This document shows, one piece after another, positions 16,901-36,100 of a stretch of DNA of 64,000 nucleotides. Origin of the DNA: Ascaris suum (taxonomy: Eukaryota > Nematoda > Chromadorea > Rhabditida > Ascarididae); assembly GCA_013433145.1 (NCBI GenBank), contig CM024188.1, positions 12,328,345-12,392,344 of the forward strand. The letters run 5' to 3'. Numbering within the stretch: position 1 is the first letter of the stretch; every line of letters begins with the position of its first letter. The notes beneath the pieces were generated by a model, which was not told the origin of the DNA, made no database searches, and saw only the letters and a list, made by a program, of their open reading frames with translations. Position numbers and translations under genes: made by a program.

Positions 16901-19632
16901 TAATTTTCAGTATTTTCGGCATAGATTTCCATCCACGGACCACTACTATTTAGACCGGAGAGTAGGGAAAGTTGAGTTTATTGACCAATAGAATTCACAG
17001 TTCAGTGAAGGTGCGAACAGATGGGCATGCATCGCACCGAATGGAGCTTCGGGTGATCCTTTTTTTGGCATCGCAGAATCAACCATGTAGGGTTGATTGT
17101 TAATGTGTTACTTTTGAGAATTTTTGGGTGCGTGATTCAGCAATTTCATCGATTTTACTATTGTGGAGGCCGGTTGTAAATAGTTGTTGCTACTGAAACC
17201 AGAGTACTGACGTTCACATGAGGACAAAGTCGTGAAAAGGGAGGGGGAGTGCATTTTGAGTTAATGCTTATAAAGACCGAAGGATTTCAAGATTGTCGTT
17301 CACTTTGGTGCGCTCAGTGTTGTGCTAAAAGTGTTCTTCGTATTTTTGATTCAGCGTTCTTTTCAACTGTGAGAAATTTCAAGATGTCGTAAGATAATGG
17401 GACTGGGTTTTTTTTTTGGAAGGAGGGGGAGGAGGGGTTCGGCTTCTTGCAGCACGAGTAATCTCAGTCCACTCTACTCATTTAGTTTCGTACAGCTAAT
17501 AGTTGAAGTATTCTAGTGCACGGAAATAGACATTAACCGGCAGTCTTTTTCTGTTTGTAAAAAAAAAAAAACTCCAGGATTTTGTGGGCCACAAGAGTCT
17601 ACGTCATGGAATTACGTAATGTTGGTCAACCACTGTAATGAAAAATTATGATTGACGACGTTGCAGATGCTGATGTTGTTAGTCTGCGGTTTGTTGGATC
17701 CTGTAAGGGGAATTACTGAAAAGAGCGCAAAAACAAAACTTCTATCGCCTGAGGCTTTTTGGAAAATTGATATCTTGTGCGATTTGCGACATTAAACCGT
17801 TCCTCTTCTAAGTTTTTGAAAATCCTCGCTGTAAGAAAGCTCACCAAAAATATTGCTTCGCAAATGGGATAAAATCTCGACGGTCTGATTGCGATTATAC
17901 CATTTGAGCGCGTAATCAATAAACATGAATATTCCATAATGCTAAAATAGAAGTCATCGCCATCTTTTCTCCTTGGATGTTTCTTCGGAGAATTTGAACG
18001 TCTTTTGCAGTGAAAGTCTGTGTGATGATTCGGTTATCATAGCCGTTTACCGCAGAGTGTTTTTCAATTTGAGAAAATTCGTTGGTACATCAGAAGCGCC
18101 CTATACGATAACAGCTTGAATACGGGAATCGTCAGCATAGTATTGTGCCAGCTATAATGAAGAAGCGAAATTTTTCATTACTTGCATAGTTTTCAGGAGA
18201 GCGGGTTTAATTTGAAACATTTACAGTATTCCAATGAGATGTTCACATAATAGAGTAGCAAAATGCCATAGATATTTGCTTCAAGCTGATCAAATGAAAG
18301 TGACATGATTTGACATCATCTTGTTCTGTCTGTTAAGAACGGCTTAGAAGGAATGGGTTCAGTACAAATCAGAGTTGCGTCTAATCGCTGTTATCTGAAT
18401 ACTTCAGGTGTAGTTTTACTGATCATTCGTAGCATTTTTTTTTGCTGCTTAGTTGCATTGCGCTATACTCATTGATTTTATCACTGAAATTTGGCTTTCC
18501 TTTAAGTGAGAAGCTTTCCTATTATAGTTTTCGATTTATATGTGATTGTATTGACGGCTGTATACAATGGTGATTGCTGCGTAGTATAATTCATTTTCAG
18601 AATATCTCTTATTGCTGCATACTTCGGGCATCACACTGAACATATTTGGCATCCTAAAGGTTCTTTTCCGTGCATTATTAGTCGATGTTGTGTCTTTTCG
18701 TTTGTTCGCCATTACCGATTCTTTTAGGTAAACCTTGGGAAATAGTTTAGAGAGCAGGGAGATAAGAACGAGGGCTGAGGATCATTCTGTGGGGGAATGA
18801 AGTAGCAGGCATTTCCAGAAGGAAAAAAAAAATCAAATAATACTAATTTCTTTTGTACATTCTGTAAGCTCAAGTGAATCATTTAGTCAAAGCTGTTCTT
18901 CTTCAGGATCTATAGGTCGATTTCTCGCTTTTTTGGAGTTTTCAGTAAAGATGAATCTTTCATTTAATAAACATTTCAGGAAGTGGTTACGCTGTTGTTG
19001 GCACATTTTATTAATGGCGATCATCTTACACCGGTAAATCATCACATAGTTTCTAAACTTTGTATAAGTTTTTTTTAATGTTTGAAAAAGCTTCACGGAG
19101 GCCGAACGTTTGCTGTTGAAGATTTTGTGAGTATAAGACTTGAGAGAATAATTTCACCACCGATTCAGTTTTGCTACGAAGTTTCTTAGGTTTCAGTGAG
19201 CCGTTCTTTCAGCTTACGAATTGTACGAACTTGTTGATCGTCGATGAGCTTCCTTGAAAAAAAAAAAAAAAAAAAGGAAAGCTTTTTTTGCAAAGTTCTA
19301 TCACAAGGAACAGACAGGAAAACACCATCGAAAGTATAAGTGTCGCCCGTTTGTAGGAATGCAGTGGGAATGTGGTTGAGCATCATAGCTGAGATTTCCT
19401 CCTTTGTTGAGCATCTGATCAATACGTTAGGCCAAGACGAGTGTTGCACACTGTTACTGCTTCTTATAATGATGGCAAATTATAGATAAACGTTTTTGGG
19501 TTATTACTATGTTTGTCGGGAATGTCTCTGCACGGTGCATCAAGGCATCATAAACAAAATCCGCGTTTTGCAAATTCTTTGCCTACGGAGGCTGCTGATC
19601 GAAAAAGTCTCCTCAACGACATGGAAACTTGA
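10938..19632 (+). CDS. SLC35C2: SLC35C2-type nucleotide-sugar transporter (complete, 8 exons)
   Basis: Exons 10938-11093, 11499-11670, 12251-12425, 14624-14817, 16506-16619, 18601-18659, 18980-19033 and 19486-19632 add up to 1,071 nt (356 residues plus stop). Every junction has GT-AG ends and matching phase. Landmarks that follow human SLC35C2 (about 365 residues) in order: LYYPLSIGLTFYQKWF, then LSNWALEYVTVSLYTMAKSS, VRWTVSQLVMQ, HPLDMVAHVQPWM, GITLNIFGILK and GLLLCLSGMSLHG near the C-terminus. Members of this triose-phosphate/nucleotide-sugar transporter fold have about ten membrane helices and sit in ER-Golgi membranes; SLC35C2 is linked in mammals to O-fucosylation of Notch. The acidic N-terminus (residues 1-25) faces the cytosol in relatives. 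The start was chosen as the Met 28 codons before the first helix. Substrate is inferred only. Confidence 0.93.
13023..13205 (+). mobile_element. BEL/Pao-like pol scrap in SLC35C2 intron 3
   Basis: An open frame on the + strand carries LRLYLKNDNCIV, then SYNIEFAHSKYLSIPKY. This follows the pattern of the segment just before the integrase zinc finger of BEL/Pao and related polyproteins (a GLIRVGGR-like stretch followed by HPILLPK). It lies entirely inside the intron 12426-14623 and ends in a stop. It is most likely an old degenerate insertion. The similarity is weak and judged by eye. Confidence 0.4.
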
Positions 19633-22600
19633 GAGCATCTCTGCTCGACAGCTCTACTTCTTTTACTTCGGCTCTCTCTTCTTCTACTTCGTTTCAAAGT
19701 CGGCCCTTTTCTGCTCTCATTATTTTGCAAATTTCACTTTACAATTTTGATTGGTCAAGTATTTAATAGATTATACCATCCAGAACATTACTTCTTCAGT
19801 TATCGAGATACTGCAGATTTGAGAAATGCAGTTGTTTTTTGTTTTCAATGAATTCTCAGAAAAACGACTATAATGGTCATATGCGTTGAACTGAAACAGT
19901 AACTATCAAGTGTTGGCACCAAAGTTTGTGTGTTCCAAGCATTGTTGGATAAGTTTTCTGAGCAAAAAACGTAATGGCCATGCGTTCTAATGAGCTTATG
20001 CCTCAAACTTGCTCAAAAATGACTCACTGAAGATTCATAAGTGGAAGTTTGATCGATAGTGAAACTTAGGCACGTTGCAAGTGTGGTATAAATTCGATTG
20101 CTGTTCACCTGGAATTTGTGCACTAAGGTCCAGATGCCGTTCGTTTAGCGTGCAAAAATTCATCACAGCCTAGTCGCCAGCCGATTTAGCCCATCGGCTG
20201 CTCGCAAACCCAATCCCCTCCCTTTAATGTTTCGTTGAAATAATATTAATGAATTGAAACAACAATGGTCACTTCATCAGATTTTTTTTCCAGTTCTTAC
20301 TAAGATTTTTCAAGTTCTGATATATATTGTGCGCTGTTCCGAGTAGGTGTGCTGTCTCGTCTTTTAAATAGTATTTGCATGAACGGTAGCTGTCTCTTGC
20401 GTTATAAAGCTTATCCGTATAGTACAGTTACGGAAGTAGATTGTACTGCAGTATGTTGTGGTGCAGCAAGATATAATTAAGCATGATGCAGTCTGGAATA
20501 GCCAGCTATTCATCACTAACGAATGCACTGTCCATGAAAGAAAATAACACCACAATGAAATGCATCGCAAATTCCTGTAGAGGAAGTCATCGGCCATGAT
20601 GAGTGTATTTACTGTAGTTGATCGCGTGGATTTTTTTTTTTTGTTTTAAAGTATCATTTAGAAATTTTTGCAGTGGCTAATTGGCTATTTCAAAAAGAAC
20701 GGTGGCCGATGATAGGAAGGAGTGCTAAGCGGATCACTGATGAGAAAGCGAATAAGCTTAGCGCAATATAGCTCACAATTATTGGTGCTTATTATGTGCT
20801 CACGTATGGCACCATATCACCCCTGAAGTGAGAAAATGGTTTTCTTTTAGAATTCCAATTTTATTGATGAACTACAGTGGGAGTCCGCATTTTGGCTATT
20901 CGTTAAAGGTGTGGAGAATTCACAGTGTAAATTTTAGGATATCGACAAATTTGCTGTGTACGATCTCGTAGGAAATTGTTGAGTTTTCGCCGAAATTTAA
21001 TTTTGAGCGCTTGAAAGGCGTTTTGCTTCACTGAAGTACCGCTTGTCAAGCGTATCTTCCCGCAAACCTTGATCACTCTTTCCGAACACTTCAGGGTAAT
21101 ATTAGAAAAAGGAATTTGCGATGCATTTCATTGTGGTGTTATTTTCTTTCATGGGCAGTGCATTCGTCAGTGATGAATAGCTGGCTATCCCATTAGATAC
21201 AACGCGCAATATGTGCTTAAATCCGTATGACTGAATTGGAGCGTTTTTGTGGTCGAAAATTAATTTATGAGCGGCTAAACGGATACCGAAGTGGTCAAAA
21301 ATTTTTGAATTAATGTTAGGTTGCTTTTTGCTTCGAAAGTGATATTTTATAAGATGTCGACATGACGGATGAGTGTCACATTAATTTCCCCACTCTCTAT
21401 ATATGTGACATTTTGCTTGGATTCCTAGAATACTGAAAAATTCATTTTAAACCTCCAGGAAATTAAAGAAAATGTCCCTTGGGAATTTGAACTCTGATTT
21501 CGCTGTGAATGTCTTATTGTGATTTCTCACAAAGCATGTATTTTATAGTAAAGTACTTCTCCTCGAATATTACTCCAGTCCATGTTCGTTCATAGTTTTT
21601 TATATTGTGACTTTTTAATATCAACACTTACTGTTTTTATTTCCTTCATTTTATGGATATTGTGACCTATTGTTATTTATGTTTTGTAATATTGTAATTT
21701 TTGTATAAGATTGTTTCGGAGTCACTTTTATTTTTTCTCATATGATTTTTGCGTTTGAAATCTTATCGATAGGTTTGAGCGGAAGAAGGAAGATGAAAAC
21801 ATTAGGCATTATGGTATTATGAACTATCATGTAATCCATCCGGGCGTTCGAGTGTTGAATTTCATTTGCTTGATCCTCGCAGAGGTTCAGTGCATTGCGC
21901 TTTTTAGCAGACGACTGTCATTGCAGAAGCTGCTGGATATTGAGTATGTAATTTCGCATGCACTTGCAGCCGAACTGTTGATGTGTAGTTTTGTTGTTCT
22001 ACACTTCCGTCCTTCATCCTCTACGTTCTTTTTTCGATGTATGTGAAACAGTGTGATTACGTCCTTCTTAATAATCGTCATTAAGAGGTGTAGGCGATAT
22101 TTCTGTCCATGGCTCACTACAATATATCTTAGTACTCATTACCGGCAGGAAATTTGTCAATAAATCGAAGCCAATTGATTTTATTGCTTGATAATTGCCA
22201 TTCTATTGATCGCTGTGGGCTTTTATTTCTCTTTTTGCAAATACTTCAGAGCTTTATGTTTACTGTAAACTTGAATTATTACCAAATAGTTGATTCGTGT
22301 GATCGTTTTCCGCAACGGTTCGTTTGTTTTTGCGTCACCTCTCAAAGAACGCATTTTCTGAGTGTTTAAACGATGCTATAAATCATTTGAAACAATGTTT
22401 TGCTCTCCTAAACTATTTATCAATTCGTTAAACGAATGAATTTTTTTCATTTTTCGAGCTTATGAAATTATCTCAGTGATTTCTTTTTGAAAGATGAAAT
22501 GTTCTTTTTGGATTCATTTTTTGTGCGCTTTCGCGATCTTTCCCCAGGGCCATGTGATGAAGGTATCGTTTTAATTCAGATGTCGTTATTTTCCTACACA

Positions 22601-23798
22601 CAACTGCCGCCCTGCCTTCTCGTACCTTTCCCTCATCATTTTCAAGTTGAGACCTCACCCTTTCGATATCCAGTCAAATATTTGGGCATCGCAGAGCCAC
22701 AAGATTGGTGAAATGAATTTTGCAAAGAAACTAAGGGCATTAGGGTGATGTTGCACAGACGGAGCGGAAGTCAACCTTAGCATTGTTAAACATATGACAG
22801 CCTGCGTGGATCGCGCATTGCAGGAGAGTTGGAATTTCAAGTAATTTGGGGATTTTCAAAAATATTTCAAGTCGTTCATTCCACTCGCTTAACTCTATAG
22901 AATATCTTTAAAGCTTTGCTTTGTAGTAAGATGAGTAGCTGTCACCAATAGATGTTTGCAGCAATAAGTGTGTTGTTTGCACATTCCTTTAAGAAAGAGA
23001 TGTTTTGAATGGCGTCCGATCAGTAAATCCAATTCAAAATGGATTTGTTCATACTGCTATGGATGAGCATCAGTTATACGTACGGTAGCTCGCATTCAGG
23101 TATTCTGAGATAGCTGGCAAAGGTCTTCGGTGTGCGCTTCTAGTGAAGAGCTGTCAAGCTTGTCGCCGAATAAATGTGGAGAATCAAAACGAAACTGATG
23201 TTTATCCACTTATCCAACATCCCTTGCAACTTTTACTTGTTGTCTAACTGGGCAAGTTCCATCTCTGCATTTCTGTTCGATGCCTCAACAAGATCGCATA
23301 AATGTTTGCGAATTTTATATGCCAATATTTACATGCGGCAAATGATGTTAAGTTATGCAAGTTGCGTGCACAGCTGAAAATTTTGGCCATTTTGTTCAGC
23401 AGATTCAAAGGCAATAAACACATCCCACCGGCGAAACGACAAAAATTTCCACTTCCGCCTTTGCTTTGCACTTCACCAACTTTCAATCTTGTGTGCACAA
23501 ATGACAATAAATAAGCCTTGTAAATATAATAATGGTCACTTGCCTCACATTACCTTCTCCTGTATTACTTTTGAGCGAGTTCAAGACCCCATTACGTCAA
23601 CCCTCACAATTACGCTTTCGAATGCTTTTTTAACTGCTGATGTATCTTTGTATTTTTCCGCTGAAGTGAGGGATTTCCTACATGCGAACTTTGCTGTAGT
23701 TTGTTGGCTCGCAGGACAGCTGCGGATTGCTGTATTCAGTGCATGTTTATGCGCCAAACACGCACAATAGTACAAATTTATGCGTGATAGCTGAAAAC
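19633..23798. other. intergenic region between convergent genes
   Basis: The transporter (+) and the inositol phosphate kinase (-) end facing each other here. No exon with both splice signals and coding bias was found. The open frame 21819-22046 follows no acceptor of quality and has no motif. The only structured feature seen is the inverted repeat 20494-21192. Confidence 0.5.
20494..21192. repeat. foldback element with ~82-bp inverted terminal repeats
   Basis: The sequence 20494-20575 returns as reverse complement at 21111-21192 with only a few mismatches. The outer ends read TGGAATAGCCAGC on the left and, in complement, TGGGATAGCCAGC on the right. About 535 nt of unrelated sequence lies between. 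This is the layout of a non-autonomous DNA transposon (MITE or foldback). No clear target-site duplication was seen and no transposase frame lies inside. Confidence 0.7.
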
Positions 23799-30171
<6,373 letters not shown>

Positions 30172-33100
30172 CTGCAAAATTGCATTAATTAGCGACGAAA
30201 AACAAGTTAGGAAGTTCGGCAAATCCTCGGTGAGAAATATCAGTCACAGCATTCCAGTAACGTTTCACTAACTTTGCTACCAGAAACGTCACGTTGCGCC
30301 CACTTGTTTTGCCGGACCAATGTTGAAAATTCTGCCGGTGCCGAATTTTCAGCTACATTGCATGGCCTAATCAGGAAATTCGGCTGAATGAACTTCCAAA
30401 ACTGCGCTGACGAGATTTTCGAAGTTCCAAAACGCAGTTTTACTTGAGCAAAAATATACCGAAGCCTGGCCGTAGGTTGCATGCTTTCGCCATTTTTTGC
30501 AGGAGTGCGGATGAACTGGATAATCACGTGGAAAGGCGCCTTTTGGTTAAATTGTATTATGAAAAGTCAAAAAAAAAAGAACAGGTGTTATAAGCATTCT
30601 GGAAGTGGTGCAAACATTTTGGTTAAGAGCGTGACTAACGAAGGAGCGGTGGGAGAAGGAAAGCGAGAGGGCTCATTAGGTGAAAACTTTCATGCCCTGA
30701 TGATTTGAGCCTAGCCTCTAGAATTGTGACAAAAGTTTGTGCCGGAAATTACCAACGGAGGGAGTTAACAGATGAGTGAAGGAGAGGAAAAATGAAGTTA
30801 ACAGTCCTAACGAAGCCAGCGGACGTATTGAACTACTGAAAACAAAGTGCTGATTAGTCGCTTTTCGGTGGAAGGGAGTAAAACACCAGTGGGTTGAATC
30901 TTCCGCCATTTCCAGCTTATGAGTGGACTTCTCTTCTTTAAAGTTAATTTCTAAGTCAATCGGAAGTTGGCGAAGTGGAAGGCTAGGGAAGTCTTGCAGA
31001 GGTTCCCTGCAAAAAGGAACGCTGGCTGTCGCCGTCAAGGTCACCGTCAACCATAGCCGCTCACTGCCGTGCCACAAAAAGATGTGGTGACAGTGTACTA
31101 AGAGAAACCCGCTTGTCGATTCTACTCGCTATCGACTTTTTCGCCCGCAGTGGAGAACATGGCTGAGTTTCAGGCTTCGCTGAGAAAATACCTGGCCTAA
31201 TAATACTGAAATCGTCGAGCTTTTCAGAGCTTTTATCGGGAAGAGATTAAACGCCGAAATCCTTCTTCCTCAGCACAAGTTTTCAACAAGACGGATGGAG
31301 ATAAATCTAAGAGCGCTATGTGCCTATAGAAATATGCTGGCCATTCTAATCTCATCCCACCACCTCCTCCCATTTTGCCCTTCACGTTACCGCACATGGA
31401 GTTGAGGATAAGCTTTTCGGCACCTTAATAGAATCCCTTGTAGTCTGAGCATATTCAAAACGGAATGCGAGGCGTGAGCTTCGTTTTGTACATGCTCTTT
31501 TGGTCTGCACAAGTGCTAATTTTATACGTCAGGCAGCTGAAAAAAATTCCGATGTTCTTTTTTTTAATGTTGTGGTTCGCTCGTGTGCTGATGATGGCAA
31601 TTAGTTGAATGTTTGTTATTCTTGGAACAATGATGGGGATCGTTCCATACTTGAGAATGTTTTTGATAACAATGTTTGACTTGTGTCAGCAATGATGCCT
31701 CTCATTTCTATACTAAAGTGTTCACTCCCCCAAAACATATTTTGAATTTCCGTACGCCCTTGCTCAACAGAACTACTGACCTTCCTCTCTGACTTTGTAG
31801 TGTTCTAGATGGTGGACACAGTAGTGACCTCTATTTTAAATGATTGCTTTATAGGCGGCACGGTACTCTGTGTCGAGGCTTTTCGTTTCGGATTTCGTTG
31901 CCTCGTCCTTCTTTCCTTCATTCTCATATTGCGATGGCACCTCTTGAGCAAACGGCATGTTAATATGTGCCGTCTATATTTTCCGAAAAAAATTCAGCAC
32001 CACTTTAACTCTAGACATGTTTGGCAAACATTTTTGAAAGGCAGCATTTCATGTGACGAGTAAATAAACCCCTAAAGATAATGGGTTGGAGAACACCTCA
32101 AAGATAAGCTGAATGCGTAACTTCGAAGCGCGTCTTCAGTTTCGTCAACTGCAACTGATGAGCAAAACTAGTGTATCGGAATTGGGGGGGGGGGGAGGGA
32201 GGAGAGGAGGGGGAAGGTGAGCTGGAGCAGTTGCTCATGTTGAGCGGAAAGGAATCATTTTTTGCATAAAGACATCAGCAACAGGAATTTTGAGTTACCG
32301 TACTGCATTTTCAGCACATAAGGTACTCCTCCATTCCGTACGCGTCCTACCCCCACCCTTCTTCCGAAATTTAGTTGGCGATACCGCACTTCAAATCTGC
32401 CTTCTTGATGTGACCGTGAAAATTTGAAATATGGCGACGCGAATGTCTCTGCTAACTAAAGCAGCGCGCGATATGACGAAATCTCACGAAAGATGTTAAC
32501 TTATTTGACGTAGCAGCTGAGTGAGCGACGAACCGGGTAAGCATGTTCTGAACCTAGTCTGGTGCGAAAACGGATACTGTAATACCTATAATATCCCTTT
32601 TACTATAATATCTATAATATCCTCAATCATCCCATTTTTGATACGAGTTTTGAATTTTCTTCGGAGGCGAAAGGAAGAGAGACAGCAATGGAAGCGATAA
32701 GTGCTGCAGTCGGGAAAGTAGAACCTAAGTGGGCAAGAATCGTAAATATAAATCTGCTGCAAGAGAAATATATTACACTTTAAAATTTTGCCACTGCGAT
32801 CGACGATAATGCCAGGAAAATGAATGAGAAAAACGAACCGAATGTAAGCAAATTCCGCTAAATCATTATTAAAAAGAGGTAATCAAAATCGCAGATTGAG
32901 GAATGAAGTCGTCCTACGTTCTCAAGTAGACTACACTCGCATGGAACATTATAGTCGTACGTTAGCATAGCTGACATAATTTAGGCGCGTTGTGAACCCT
33001 CACGATATAGCAGTTCTACTTACCTTCACAGTTCAAAAAGTATGCAGAGTTTTGCATCTGCGAATCAACGGAGTGCCGTAACGAGATGCGATTGGAATTT

Positions 33101-36100
33101 ACGCATAGCTATAACCTTACTAAGCAATCCTCGTTTCATCAAGTAATTTATCGACTTCAGCCGTCCCTCTGGGCTGCGTGGATTACTACATAGCATGCTC
33201 ATTGCTGTCTCTGGTCGCCACTGTTGTGTCCGTGAGTGGGCGAGGTGATGAGGAGGTAGAATCGAAGACGTGTTGATGAGGAAGGCGAGTCAATTATAGT
33301 GCTGGTGAGGACGATAACGACTTGAGGAGGAAGCCTTATTAGACAGAGAACCGAGGTACACTGAACATACATACAACCCACAATGGAGAAAAGACACAGG
33401 TTGTATGGGGGTGATCACGTGACAATTTGTGGCGAAATACGATCGCCGTGCTATGCAGTCACGTAATCTCCGTTACATCGCTGCGTCTCGTCACGATATG
33501 GCCGTTGTGTGTCGCAATGTATGCCACGTGAACAGGCGTTTTGCAATACCACCCCGGATGTGCTGAATCATCACTACATAGGTAACACTCATCTGGCGAA
33601 TTTTACGATAATTGACTTTCAGGTGCAGTGCACTGGCGTCAACCGACGATATTCATGTGACAGAACTCAACGAAAACGTGAGATCCGATCGACGGTTGCC
33701 TCTAAGAGAGCAAAAGTACAAGAACTTTTTGAACAGCCAACGTACTACATTTAGAGCAACTTACCCTGCTTTCATCTCTCACTGTTTAACACTCTCACCG
33801 GTGCTACTCGCTACTGCTACTAATATTAATACTGGTGCCATTGATAGTAGCACACTGTGAGTAATCCTCAGCTGCAATACTGTTAGGATTATCAATTCCA
33901 CGGTGTAAGTAGTGCTCCCCGTCGTAGCAGCAATTATTAACTGAATTCTAATAACATTAGCAACTAATAGTACTGACTAGTGCAGTATTAAAAATAGTGG
34001 TACTTACTATTATTAGCAACTATTTCTGCAAGTACTGGCTAGCAGTAGCCGCGGTAATGGCACCACAACGAATACATTACTAGTATCAATTAGTGTGGTG
34101 CCAGTGTTGCTACCACTGGCTATTTCCGTAAGTAAAAGAATGCCTCCGACTTCTGACTTAGGCCAGGAATCATTGGACACCTCAAGTGGAAGGCTGCAGA
34201 TTCAGGAGATTGCGTTAAAAACCACTGAGTCTCCCGACGGCAGTCATTGGTTGGAAGGTGCTTGAATCGTTCTAGTAAACATACTTCTTGTCGGAGCTCT
34301 TACTTGTAATGATTTTTATCGAATGAATAAAGAAAGAAGGAGGATGTAAAAAAGGAAATAAAGAATAAACTAAAGCGAAGCATATGAAAGTAGAGCTGAA
34401 TGTGACACACAGTATCCGAATAGCAATAAGGGGAATGAAGCAGAATTGAATAAGATGTTAACGAAAGAGTGCACAAAGAACGAAGAGGAAGTTCAGTGGA
34501 ACAAAAGCTCATGTTTATAGACTGAGGTGAAACAAAATTTTTGTAATCGCCACGTAGACAGGGAAGAATTTTTGGCGGAAACGACTTCAAACGGCAGAAT
34601 ACTCCATATGCGATTTAAACGATAGGGAAATGTGTGATGATCACTGGTTATGATGAAGTTAGGTTTTAATACAACAACCGTCAATTCAGGCAAGAATTGT
34701 AGCAAACTGATCGTTATTTTTCTGCAGGTGCCCAAACAATAAAAAGCCAGAGACGTCATGCAAGCCAAAGATAATTTAATAGTAAAGAATCAGATCGAAT
34801 GCGGCGCGCCTATATTCTCCATCAAATTTTTTCAAAAAATTTTCATCGAATTCGATAGTTGAGTTGAGAAAGGCAATGAAACAATTTTCGAAAGGAAATT
34901 TTCGTGAAACGTTTTTCTAGGCGTTCAGCTACGGCCTCACAAGGCTGCAAAAGTTATAACCAAACGTGTAAACAATATTCATGGATAAGGCGACAATACG
35001 CATTTCAGTATCGACCTGCACTTTTGCAGCGAACACCCCACAAAATGCAAATTCTTTTCCGGAGATGCAATGAGAGTGAGCTTTATTTTTGATAACAGTT
35101 TCAATGAAAATTCCTATAGCAGATTCTCATCAGATCACAACTGCCATCATAGCATCATCAATACTTAATAGCTTTTTTATGAGGCCATATAAGCCGCTAG
35201 GCTTTCAACCGTTCACAAAATAATGACGACCACTATAGAGCTCATCGAAGTTAATCTGCACTTTACCGATGGTTCAAGGTTCAATAAATTTTGAGGTTAT
35301 CAGCAAACAGCTTGAACTTATTTATAATCCGTTCGTCATGTCATTTATGTAGGTGAGCAACGGAACAGCTCTAAAAACACTGTTTTTTGATACACCATTA
35401 AAGATAGAACCAGAGCAAGAAAAAATTCCGATGAGGATGCGAAAAATTAAAACCCATGAAAAAAATTTGTCCACTATGGCAAATAACCATCGACACCGTA
35501 ACTCTCCAATTTTCTGGTAAGTTTGGTAGTGGAAACAACATCAGATTCCATAGCGTGATCGATGTACACAACACCTGTACGAATCTTCGTGTTCAGGTTT
35601 ATAGAACAATAGCCCAGTGAGGTAATAATCTGCGATAAGGTAGATCTGGCCAGGCAGAGCTGAGTTGAGTTCTATTTAGCAAGCTTTTTAACATTTCAAC
35701 GATATGCCTAATAATGCGGTATGTCACAATTATTTACAGCAGCCTACAGATCGACGAAGTGAAACTTATTCGCCTAAAATCGTAGAAGTTTGCAGATGGT
35801 GGATTTTTCAGCAATGGATCTGCAACAAAAGCCTGCCACAGATTTGAAGTGGAATCAGTGAGAATGATGCAGCTAAAATGTGCGCTGCAACAGGATGCAA
35901 ATGGCGTTTCTAACATAAGGCCATTTTGGTTTTGATATTGGAAGTGAGGAGGAAGGAATCGAAGAAGCAAAGTCCATGACTCCGGCTCTGGAGAAAAGGG
36001 GCTGAATTCTAGTCACTCCGATTTCGGAAAACTAATGGCGTCGATGAGCAAACTCTTGGACGACGCCTCGTAGTCGGCAAATGAATCGGCTCCTCGGAGT

